Positions 1 to 8,940 of a stretch of 64,000 nt of DNA are shown here, in pieces. The DNA is taken from contig JASANH010001213.1 of the NCBI GenBank assembly GCA_030248295.1, positions 372,001 through 436,000 on the forward strand, given 5' to 3'. The notes beneath the pieces were generated by a model that saw only the letters and a program-made list of their open reading frames with translations, searched no databases and had not been told where the DNA came from. The position numbers and the translations under genes were made by a program. Source of the DNA: Mesodorylaimus sp. YZB2_4. Lineage: Eukaryota > Nematoda > Enoplea > Dorylaimida > Dorylaimidae. Each line of letters starts with the position of its first letter. The first letter of the stretch is position 1.

Positions 1-798
1 TATTGGTGGGAATTCAGGCAAATGTTCGCATAGTAGAAAGGTGGTCTTGAACATGGCAGACCAGTCCAGGACAGAGGCACATTTGAGGGATAATGGTAGT
101 TTCCAGTGCGTAGACAATCAAATACATAAGATGTGAGTGGGGATCGAACCTGGTGGGTACGGGGCCTTGGATGTAGATATGGAACAGTGATGGCCGACTT
201 ACCTGCATTGGCCATGCTGACCCAACCAGCGCCATAATGAGAGAACTTGAAGTTCTCGTCAGGGAACCGGTCTCCGTAGACGCTACGACCGCCAGTGCCA
301 TCGCCACTTGTGAAATCACCTCCTAAATCAGAGTTGAGTGGTCAAAAACAATCTACAGTGGAATGCAAGCAAGGAGTCACACTGACACTGTCTTAAAGTG
401 TTTTATGGCAGGGAATTCAATATGCCCTAGTATGTGAAGATGGGACTGACCTTGAATCATAAAATTTTTGATGACGCGATGGAACTTTGAGCCTTCATAC
501 GAGTCTTTCTTGGGGTTGTCGCCAGTGCACAGATCCTTGAAGTTCCTCGCAGTGTTTGGCACAGTCTTGCCAAACAAGCCGATCACAATGCGTCCTGCAT
601 CTGCACCACCAATCTGGATATCGAAGGCCACCTTGTCGGTGACGATGGCGTCCAGATCTTCGGCTGCCTGTGCAAGGGAACTTAGTCTGGTCCTGGTGCA
701 TCTCACGATCTAGGGGGGGGGGGAACTCTCAAATAGTCATTACTTACTGTAATGCCAGCAATGGCAACGGCCACACCGAGGAGCAGTGCAGAGTGCAT
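1..798 (-). CDS. PPIB: ER-type cyclophilin B (peptidyl-prolyl isomerase), copy A, 3' end outside window
   Basis: Secretory-pathway cyclophilin that isomerises proline peptide bonds during folding in the ER. Visible exons are 798-748, 667-451 and 322-203 (joined in frame); the last two exons would lie left of base 1. Exon 1 is a 17-residue hydrophobic signal peptide starting [17 protein letters not shown]. The cyclophilin domain then shows [21 protein letters not shown], including the catalytic Arg of FHRV, and [11 protein letters not shown]. Each intron is GT-AG. The copy at 14623-15752 is nearly identical and complete. Exon 3 differs at its end (MANA here, MAND there). Nothing visible is broken, so this copy could be functional; its 3' half cannot be judged here. 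Confidence in the family is very high. Confidence 0.9.
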
Positions 799-1296
799 TC
801 TTCCAAGCAAAAACGACGACCTTCTCTGGCGATGCAAAACTGGCGACTGGCCTCAGACGCTCGAGCAAACAGAGATAGGCCAACGAAAGTTCCCGACATG
901 ACGACGTGTCCTTGTCTACAGCCAAAACTAGTTCTGTACTTTTCAATAGTTGGTGTATGGTCGGCGACTCGGCCTCCCAGACAACTGCACTGTGCGAGTA
1001 TCCATTGCTAACTGTAAGACAGAGTCGAGCATGCCAAGGTCAACAAGGTTACGGGATCGGCTGGAGGCCGAGGAAGACGACCTGTGCTCGAGTTCACGCC
1101 TTCAAGGTGAATAGATATTTGAATTCGCGCTATATCCGGTAAGGTGTTTTGTACCTAAACATAATGTGCGCGCGAAGGGCTACTGTACTTGCCACATTTC
1201 TCTTTCGTTGAGCCTTGATGAGCCAAAATTAGTCTTGCCGTAAATTCCTGCCTGACCACTTCATTCGTGAAATTCTGCTATAAATATATTTCAAAA
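799..1296. promoter_or_regulatory. Duplicated intergenic region between cyclophilin copy A and the clpX fragment
   Basis: This is the non-coding spacer between the divergent cyclophilin start (798, minus) and clpX start (1297, plus). It is closely similar to 15753-16447 but lacks the SINE insertion found there; the empty site is at 961-975. A TATAAATATA stretch lies just before the clpX ATG. It is inferred to be a copy of a shared bidirectional promoter. Confidence 0.5.
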
Positions 1297-1734
1297 TGAT
1301 GGCATCATCGATTAGGCTGCCGATTAGGCGAGCTTCTATTCTGAGCGATTCTTCTCCGGTCATTTCTCGTTTTCTGCCTCAACTTGCCACCGACAAGCAT
1401 TTGCCGTTTGGTCCCCAAGCGAAGGCTGGCTGGAGGCTAATATCAGCCTAAGCTTAATTCTTATACCAGACTAAGCCTAAGCCTTGTATGAGTTTGAGCC
1501 CAAGTCATATGCCAGCCTAAGCCTAAGCCTAAGTCTAATACCAGCCTAAGCTAACCCATGTTGGGGACCAAACAGCAAAAGTGCCTTCCAGTCAATAGGT
1601 TCGGTACTTGCGTGGTCGCGGTCGGTATTATGGGCGAGATGGAGTCGGCGATGATGGCCATACGTGGGCTTCGGCTTGGTCGGAGGGCGGTAGCGGAGGA
1701 AGTTCGGACGGCTCGAAGTACGGCAGTGGCAAAC
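1297..1734 (+). pseudogene. CLPX: clpX first-exon fragment, interrupted and truncated by repeat insertions
   Basis: 1297-1400 and 1587-1734 match the first exon of the intact clpX gene at 16448-16683. They encode the mitochondrial presequence region, beginning MMASSIR. The fragment carries a 9-bp in-frame internal duplication near its start. A 186-bp TIR element splits it at 1401-1586. Homology stops at 1734, where an inverted relative of the same element begins. No later clpX exon (zinc domain, AAA+ domain) follows. The piece cannot encode ClpX. It could still be transcribed from the duplicated promoter. Confidence 0.9.
1401..1586 (+). mobile_element. MITE-1, non-autonomous TIR element (complete copy)
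   Basis: 186-bp insertion that is absent from the paralogous site in the intact clpX copy (between 16538 and 16541). Its ends are inverted repeats: TTGCCGTTTGGTCCCCAA at the left and TTGGGGACCAAACAGCAA at the right. The interior is full of TAAGCCTAAG-like short repeats. There is no coding capacity. Related copies lie at 1735-1857 (inverted) and 61463-61672. Confidence 0.8.
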
Positions 1735-1857
1735 TAGAGACCAAAAATCAGTCTTAGGCTAAGGCTTAGTCTGGTATAAGAATTAAGCTTAGGTTGATAT
1801 TAGGCTCCAGCCAGCCTTATACCAGCCTTCGCCTGGGGACCGAACGGCAAATGCGCC
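1735..1857 (-). mobile_element. MITE-1, partial inverted copy
   Basis: Read on the minus strand, it starts TTTGCCGTTCGGTCCCCAGG and continues with the same GCGAAGGCTGG and TAAGCTTAATTC blocks as the copy at 1401-1586. The second terminal repeat is missing. It abuts the end of the clpX fragment, so the fragment is bracketed by two oppositely oriented relatives. Confidence 0.7.
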
Positions 1858-2079
1858 CAAAAAAGGAGCTAAGTCTGGTGCTACGTCTAGCGCGATGCCG
1901 CGCATTGATCAGGGTGTCGCGACCGAAAAATTACTCCGTGTATCTAGTCCCCCAGGGGGTAGAACTGTTTATACCAAAGTGTCACCGGACAGTCACGGAT
2001 GAACGAAGCTGTCTGTGCGCTGAATTTTCTTGTCGCCTCGTGTTAAAGCTGGCGTTGTTTTTTAGAGAAATGCAAACAT

Positions 2080-2859
2080 CATTTCCAAAAAAGTCTCTTA
2101 TGACAGACTCAAAACTTTTGGACCAGCCAATGCACACAGTGAAACCAGGGTTGGGATGGCTGGTCTATTCGGCCACTACTAAGCGCAACAATCGCTTAGG
2201 AAATACGAGTATGTCTGAGCAGAAGCTGCTTTTTCTGCATGAATACCAACAGAACGACTGATCCTGGCAACGAGCAGAGGATCATGCAATCCTGTGCTCG
2301 TGGTCCACAAAGTGAGCTGGGAGTGTCTAATTCGAGGGCTATGCGCAGTAGCGCTTGCTCTTATTGTTAGTAGGAGTGTTCGACTAGCGGCAAAGGTAAA
2401 TCATTTTGTGTCATGTGTCCCTTCATCCTCGAGCGGTTCATTACTGATATGATGAACCATTAGCATGAACATAAAGTAGGAAGAAGGGGCAGGGGGAGAT
2501 TTTCCAGTGTCCCTTGAGGCAAGGCATGCAACGATAAGCCATATCACTTCACTCGCAGCGCTGCAGCTTTGGCGTATTTAGGTTGCTCGTGTGAAACAGC
2601 ACAGCTGCCTTTTGGGAGTCTGTCTGAAGAGCAGCAGTGCACAGAACACAAGCTTTTTGCATTTGACGCTGACATCCCAATGCATACATACGGTATATAT
2701 GTGCGAGCGATTACGCGCTGTGCACAGCGCCTACCATGTTGGGACACTTCCCTTTTTTCTTGTGGCCGAATAGACCAGCCATCCCAAGCCCTGCTTCCAC
2801 TGTGTGCATTGGCTGGTCTAAAAGTTTTGAGTCTGTGATAACAGACTTTTTTGGAAATG
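2080..2859. repeat. Foldback element with ~97-bp inverted arms
   Basis: 2080-2176 and 2762-2859 are inverted copies with about 90% identity by eye, sharing GACTCAAAACTTTTGGACC and GGGATGGCTGGTCTATTCGG. About 585 bp lie between the arms, with no recognisable gene, and that spacer carries a SINE-A fragment. The short open frames here are not convincing as genes. Confidence 0.7.
2368..2475 (+). mobile_element. SINE-A, degenerate partial copy
   Basis: Matches SINE-A from the B-box (GTGTTCGACT) through AAATCATTTTGTGT, the TGTGTCCCTTCA block and the CATGAACAT-type tail. The tRNA-like 5' part is missing. It sits inside the foldback element at 2080-2859. Confidence 0.6.
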
Positions 2860-3585
2860 ATAAAACCGTTTTTCGTTTTTTGCTAGAAACTAGTTTGGTT
2901 AAAAACACTTGTTGGAACAACTGATAGAATTGAGTGACCACCAAACACCTTCTTCCAAACCTCTTAAAGAGAGAAACATAAAACGGAACGTGAACCCCCG
3001 CCCATGAAATTACTCGTAAAGACCGCCTACAGATCGACCATTTCATAGTCTGAAACTCTCACCCGCCCTACCGTGCCTGCTCATGAAATGCACAGATTTT
3101 TCGAATATGTACTTTAAGATATACAGGCGGCAGGAAAAACAACAAAAGCTCATTCGTAAGGATTCGTAATTCGCGAGGCTCATTCGTGCGTAATTCGTAC
3201 GGAGAACTATCTCATGCTCGAGTGGTCTTAACTTCTTTATCCTCAGAGCATTCCATCAGAAGCTAACAGAACGCTCAGGATCCGCAAGTTTTATCAAGTT
3301 ATTATTAGCTTTAATTTTTCTTAACAATATTACCTCCACATCTAATAGAACATGTCCTGACCATGGAAATTCTTTCCACATCATTTATTTCCGTTCACAT
3401 ACGCTCAATTTATTATCGGCAAATTTATTGGTGTCCACCAAACACATCTTCGTGAGAGCGCGCTAATCGTAAGCCTAGCCACTCAATGGCGCTGCGCCTC
3501 AACCTGTTCAGTTGATGTTTCTAAACACCGCGCCGAAAAGTAAACCACGAACACCAGCGCCAGCAACTTTCGATAGTCGATAACT
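2860..3585. other. No gene recognised
   Basis: AT-rich sequence between the foldback element and the hAT derivative. I saw no conserved protein, RNA gene or clear repeat here. Confidence 0.5.
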
Positions 3586-4090
3586 CAGTGGCGTAGCCAG
3601 GATTTTTTTTCAGGGGGTGCCAGAAGGAAAAAGTTGAAGTCCAGTGAAGTAGCGTATTGGCGCTTCCCCGAGGGCGCGAAGCGCCCGAGAGGGGGTGGGG
3701 TGCGGGGCGGGGGATGTGCCCCCGCCCCGCCGGAGGCGAAAATTTCGAAAAATTAGGTCAGAATAGCTCTATCTAGTGTCAGTTGCAATCATTTTTTGAT
3801 GGTTCTGAGGTTTTTTAATTCAGACTCTGCTGATCTCAATAATAAATCAAAACACTATGCACTACGCGAAAACTAATGTATCATTTTAACTTGAGCCTCC
3901 GGTTATGTTTCGCGAAATTCGTAATAACCGTATCGACTTTAACTTCGATATTCCGATGAATATGCAACATTGCGAGACCATTTAACCGCTCGTCACCCAT
4001 CGTATTGCGCAAATAAGATTTCAATCTCCTCAGTGCTGAAAATCCAGGGGTTGCCTGGCAACCCCGCAACCCCTGCTGGCTACGCCCCTG
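3586..4090 (-). mobile_element. Internally deleted hAT-type DNA transposon
   Basis: Terminal inverted repeats CAGTGGCGTAGCCAG (left) and, read inward from the right, CAGGGGCGTAGCCAG. The sequence TAACT flanks both ends (3581-3585 and 4091-4095), consistent with a target duplication, although hAT elements usually duplicate 8 bp. The inside carries a transposase C-terminus and a GC-rich hairpin-like stretch near 3665-3735. At 505 bp it lacks the catalytic part and would depend on a full-length relative. Confidence 0.75.
3881..4060 (-). pseudogene. hAT transposase C-terminal dimerisation domain fragment
   Basis: The minus strand reads FSALRRLKSYLRNTMGDERL followed by NGLAMLHIHRNIEV and a stop. 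This is the pattern of the hAT-family C-terminal dimerisation region found in TTF-type zinc-finger transposases and their domesticated relatives. Only this end survives. It is joined almost directly to the transposon's terminal repeat, so zinc-finger and catalytic regions are deleted. Recognition rests on motif memory, without a search. Confidence 0.65.
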
Positions 4091-4095
4091 TAACT

Positions 4096-5328
4096 CAAGA
4101 ATGATTGAACTGGAAAAGTTGATTTTTCGCAAGCTTTGCAAGATAGGTCAGATCCGCTGCCATGTCAACTTTTATCGAAATCCGTCCAGTACCTGACGAG
4201 CGACGGATAAAAAAAGTTAAAACAGTGACTTTTTTCAGGAATAACTTTTCGGAAATGGAAGCTTCAAAAAAATGACCGTCAAAAGGTAGAGTCCGAAAGT
4301 TTCAGCTTTCAGAAAACCTAACATTCACAACTGTACGACCTCTGGTTGTTGATCTAGGCACATGTTGTTCCTCCTCCTCGTCTTCTCCCCCGTGAACAAG
4401 AAATCGCGTATTCTGGAACTCGACAATGGCCGGACGGATTTTGATAAAAATTGGCACGATTCTAGACTCGGCCGATTCTGCTACGTGTGCAAAAAATCAA
4501 AAATTTTTGTCGCCCCGTTCTCGAGTTATTAGCCGGCGAAAATCGTCCTTTAGCATTGGGCGTCTGGTTGGCTGGTCTAATCGTATGCTGATATCGGTGG
4601 AGGGACAATATTGAATCTAAATTGTTATCACATTATCGTTCGATATTTCGACGGAAAATAACCCGAAGAACTTACGAAAAACCAGAAAAATTCTTTGAAA
4701 TGGAATTAGAAGAAGTGGAATATGCATTTCTGCGAGAATCATCTTCCCGAAGGTGAGATTCACCTTTCGTACAAAGTGCATGTCCCTGACATTTTAGTTC
4801 GGTGTGCATCATCAATTTATTACGATTCTATGCCCTCTTCAGCTCGATATAGCAATTTGGAAGAAACAAAAGATTGCTCCGTCGTGCTCTTTGGCGGCAT
4901 AGTGCATATACCACCTTCGACACTACTTTATCGAATGCGTAGGCCTAGTTCTTTGAAGTAAGGTTATTGACTGGCCTTTTCATGCGAATCTTTTGAACCC
5001 TGCTTTTTCAGCGTATGAAAACGTTCATCATGCGGCTTTCTGGCCTTACTGAAGTGACTTACTTTAGTTTTAAAATATCGGGGCTTATTCAATTTTTGCC
5101 ACTTTTGCAGGAGCGCGTTGGCCACGATTCTGACATTATCGAACTAGAACCAGGCTCCAGGCTCCAGCCAGCTGGCCGAGCAAGGTAAGCGCTGCCGTAA
5201 CTGCTGTTTATGATAAAAAAGTCAAGTGGGCATAAATTTGCTTGTGTTGTGCTGCAGGAGCTTAAATGGAAATCAAAAACGCCGAACTCATTGTCGAACA
5301 CAGTCAGGGTCCTGCACGGGTATGAAAA
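4096..5328. other. Unassigned stretch with one 79-codon open frame (4722-4961, +)
   Basis: The open frame 4722-4961 contains CASSIYYDSMPSS and CSVVLFGGIVHIPP. I recognise no family. It is flanked by possible splice sites, so it could be one exon of an unknown gene or chance. No other coding signal was found. Confidence 0.25.
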
Positions 5329-5402
5329 TCTTACCCTAACCCGGCGGACCTTACCCATACCCATACCCGTTATTTTTCAAAAAATCTACCCATACCCGCA
5401 CC
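5329..5402 (+). repeat. TACCCR hexamer microsatellite
   Basis: Imperfect tandem TACCCA and TACCCG units, split by an AT-rich gap. The unit is not the TTAGGC telomere repeat typical of nematodes. A larger relative lies at 6845-6955. Confidence 0.7.
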
Positions 5403-5567
5403 CGGTTTTTCGATAAATGTTCGAATGGAGTATCAAAACAGAAAACTAATTAATTCATGAAAATAATTATAGAAAACCAGAGTTTTCAACAAAACTGGTT
5501 CAATTTTTATTCAAAAGTTTATTCACTATCGCAAGACAGAAGACTTTCTTGAAGGAGTAATCTGACA

Positions 5568-5700
5568 GTGGAACATCGCCAACCGTTCAGTCGAACTTTG
5601 AGCAACCAAAAATTGTAATGTTTTCCCAGGTGTAAAGGAAAGCTACTGTATCTGCAAAATATTAGAGGCGTCTGGCCAACTGTTCAGTTATGTTCGAAGT
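5568..5700 (+). mobile_element. MITE-3 half copy
   Basis: Begins GGAACATCGCCAACCG and runs through ATTAGAGGCGTCTGGCCAACTG, matching the left half of the full element at 47541-47999. The right half is absent. Confidence 0.65.
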
Positions 5701-6630
5701 CCTTGAGCCAAATGCTTTAGCGCTAAACGTCTGTTTTGCGTAATTTTGCGTATTTTGCGTAATTTATCGGGTTTCTTGTTCCCGTGGGAATAAAGGTCTC
5801 AATTTACAGTAACCTTAGAAGCCTGAAGCTGACAACAACATGGCAATCTAAAACTCTGAATGAAACTGCATTCATGTCAGAGTAACGGAGTTGAAATCGA
5901 CAAGGAGTGCCTTTAAAAATGTTTAGCTAAAGGCATTTTGGCAGTTAAGCCTGACCGATGACCCAAAGGTGACCATAAAGTCAAGCAGGAATGAGCAGCT
6001 GCTCTATGAAACCTATATTCGTGACACTGCTACCAAACGCGCTAGTACAGCTTACCTGGAGAGGTCGACAACAACTACTGTAGCTGTACTACTACAAAAC
6101 AAGCTAGTTTGTGTGCAGGAGCCAGTTTCACAATTATAGATGAGACGTGTCTGATCGTGAGTCGCAGGACATGCATACAAGAAAGTCCTATCCTACATCA
6201 AACTACACCTGTCATATCTAAGGACCCGCTGACCTAAGAGTGCAAGTGACTTGGATCCTGCAAAGGGTTTAGGTTGCTGCACTGGTGCATATCTGTCATA
6301 TACAAGTATGGACTCCTAGCGCCACACCCTCATTTTCCCTCAGCCCCCTCAGACAGGTAATCAAGAAGTCAGTCAGTCAGTCGTGTCGAGTCATGTGGCA
6401 CCCACCTCTAGGGGTCTTGACGTCCTTCACGGATGGCGCCTTGGCGGCTTTTCGATATAAACCAGGTTCATTTTTGCAGTAAACAACCATTTTCGAATCT
6501 CAAAAACGCTTGAATATCCATATCTTTTGATCAATATCTTGATTGTGAAAAGTTATAATATATTACCTGTTTTCTTTGAGAGTACACGCCCTTCACGTGC
6601 CGCGTGCACATTCCAAAAAAACAGATAGTA
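5701..6630. other. No gene recognised
   Basis: Open frames are short and have no family resemblance. No RNA gene was seen. Confidence 0.4.
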
Positions 6631-6735
6631 GATATGGATATCCCAGAAGATACGGATATGGATATGGATACGATTTCGATATCGATATGCCAAATGATAT
6701 CAATATCGATTACGTATAGATGTGGATATTGATAT
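6630..6735 (+). repeat. GATATG/GATATC simple-sequence tract
   Basis: Imperfect hexamer repeats of GATATG and CGATAT type over about 100 bp, partly self-complementary. Confidence 0.7.
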
Positions 6736-6844
6736 CAACAGTGGTCAAAACTAGCCTCAAAAAAGCAGACATCAGAACTGTTTCGCTAGAAACAGTCACA
6801 AACTGCATAAGATTCAAATTTGCAGCGCTGTTAAAAAAAACAAG

Positions 6845-6955
6845 AACGAATACCCGTACCCATACCCGTACCCGCCGACCCTTACCCAAACCCATACCCA
6901 TACCCGCCGGGTACGGGTGGGTGCGGGTATGGGTACGTGTATGGGTACCCATGCA
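6845..6955. repeat. Palindromic TACCCR/YGGGTA array
   Basis: TACCCG/TACCCA units run for about 65 bp, then switch to the complementary GGGTAC/GGGTGC units near 6908. The tract can therefore fold back on itself. The two arms may be a palindrome formed by inverted duplication of a simple array. Confidence 0.75.
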
Positions 6956-7139
6956 GGACTCTGACACAGATACAACGGCTACTCTCGCCAGCTCCCTCCT
7001 CCCCGGAGAGGGGCCCACCAAGAGGCGACCCAAAAACAAAGGGGGCAAAAAGAGGGACGACCGGAAAAAGGACAAGCAAGGAATCAGGACTTTGAACTTC
7101 GCTCTTTCACTTCTTCAGAAGCCGCATCTCTCAGAAACA

Positions 7140-7505
7140 AAAAACCCCCCCCTTTTGAACAAGAAAACAACAGGAAATTTTTCTTTTTCTTTTTTACCCA
7201 ATAAATTCCCCCTGGTAAAAACTTAACCCTATTTCCCAATTTCCCACCCACCCCCGTACCAATCATACCACAACAATCTTTTTCTTCAATTTAATTACCT
7301 TTGCATTTATATATATAGAATCTACATCGCAAAAAGAGCCAATAAAATTGACCCCCAACAAACCAAAAAAATTTTTTCCTCCACCAAAATAAGCCCCACA
7401 TATATCTCCCCTCCTGTGCCCCCCTCCCCCCGCTCGTACACTCTCCCCCCCCCCCCCCCCCCCCCCCCCCCAGACACACCCACCCCCCCCCCCCCCCCAA
7501 AAAGA
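7140..7505. repeat. C-rich homopolymer and low-complexity stretch
   Basis: Contains C9 near 7147 and nearly continuous C runs at 7443-7498, plus A- and T-rich homopolymers between. Long glycine runs in minus-strand frames here come only from poly-C. Sequence reliability is doubtful in this stretch. Confidence 0.8.
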
Positions 7506-8101
7506 AAAGAAGTGACAAAGTACAAGTTATAACTACATTTAGCACGCTTATCTGTGCAAGTGATGAATCGAAAGAGATTGTGGCTGCAGAGTATCCATTT
7601 TTTCCAGTGGCAATACGGGTACATCGAAAATGTGTATGAAAAGTCAGGCGATAAGAATTCAGAAGGGCAATAAAGGCTAAAGGCAGCATGGTATGAGGGT
7701 ATGATGGCTGCCATGATGGATGCACACATGGCTGCCGTATCTGTACAGAGTCAGACAACGAACCATACCTCCATCTACCAAGTCCATACCGTCGCCTTGA
7801 CCGACCCTTGGACCCACTGTGTTAGAGACGAGACAGCCAACAGACGATCCCACGCAGTCCACGCCACCCTCGTGTCTAGTATACTGGTCAGGCAAGCTCA
7901 AGGACCTTCAAATTCGGGGGCACCAGTTTACAAATTAGGCCGCGCATGTCCGCTGCGAGCGAGGCTCTGACTAGCCTAGGACTGGTCAGATTGTATTTCA
8001 CGCTGGAAGACTAGGTCAAAAGTGAAGTCCAGGCCTGTCGGTGTTGTGTTCCACTGTCTATTCTCTCCTGCTCAACAGAAACCAAGCAATAACTGCAAGT
8101 G
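7506..8101. other. No gene recognised
   Basis: Short open frames on both strands show no known domain. No RNA gene was seen. Confidence 0.4.
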
Positions 8102-8600
8102 CCGCCTGGGTGGTGTAGCGGTCAAGGGCGTGTGTCACAAATTGCTTGGCGGAGCTGGAAACCGGTCGGCCCTGAGTTCAACTCTGCCCGTCTGAGAACT
8201 TGGTGAAGTTCTCCTGCGCCTTGCACGCCTGGCAGTAGGTGATCTACCCTCCATCCCTCAGGGGTCGATAAACATGGACAGGCCTTATGGGGCGGGTGGC
8301 CCTTGAATCCAATCTTATTATAAGTTCTCTCTGCGCCTTGCACGCCTGGCGATGGGTGACTCACACTGCATACCCGGGGTCGATAAACGAGGAGAGGCCT
8401 TACGGGGCGGGAGCCTCTCGAATCCGAGTCCCGTCGCTGGGTGTGGTTGCTCCGGGGGGTAACCGCCAACATCGCGGGGTAGCGACTAACACGCGCCCTT
8501 GCCTGACATGCATCCCGGATTGACCCTAGTCGATAGCAAGTTAGGGTCATTTAACAAGCCCCCCCCAGCCCACGGGTAAAGGGCCAAAAATCGACCCTCC
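8102..8600 (+). mobile_element. SINE-C, tRNA-derived retroposon with internal duplication
   Basis: The head has an A-box-like TGGTGTAGCGG and a B-box-like GAGTTCAACTC about 50 bp later. The body shares long blocks with 58437-58835 (GTCGATAAACGAGGAGAGG, CGGGGTAGCGACTAAC, GCATCCCGGATTGACCC). The segment starting TGCGCCTTGCACGCCTGG occurs twice here (about 8215 and 8332), so this copy carries a ~115-bp internal duplication. It ends in a C-run and a GGGTAAAGGGCC region. Confidence 0.75.
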
Positions 8601-8814
8601 CTTGGACCCACCAGGATGGGTCCAAAAATACAAACAAACAACTGCAAGTGTACACAGTCTCACTCATTCCACACACTCCGAAGGGAAAGCCCTTCGGCTG
8701 TGTGCGTGGTCTTGTTATTTGCGGACATTCCTCACCCCACTTTGGTGCAATCTGCAGAAGCAGCAGTCGAAAGCTGCTAGCAAGAGTTGTCCTGGTGCCT
8801 TTACTAGCTTGCGT

Positions 8815-8940
8815 TGTGCATTTAGGATTACGCGTCTGCCTCTCAAGCTAGGTGAACACTCGGCGGCGCGAGCTCGATTCACGGCTGATCGCGATGATGC
8901 GTTTCTTCACCCTCGAGTGCCATTCCTGCGCGCATTGCTG
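8815..8940 (+). mobile_element. SINE-A-related tRNA-like sequence
   Basis: Contains GGATTACGCGTCTGCCTCTC, a diverged B-box (GAGCTCGATTCACG) and the TTCACCCTCGAGTGC block shared with SINE-A. It is diverged from the main family and may be a subfamily. Confidence 0.5.

Noticed and set aside
5329-6955. Interstitial telomere repeat
   Set aside because: The unit TACCCR is not the TTAGGC repeat expected for nematodes.
7291-7758. Minus-strand frames with long glycine runs, suggesting a glycine-rich protein
   Set aside because: The glycine comes solely from poly-C tracts of doubtful quality; there is no start context, splice sites or family match.
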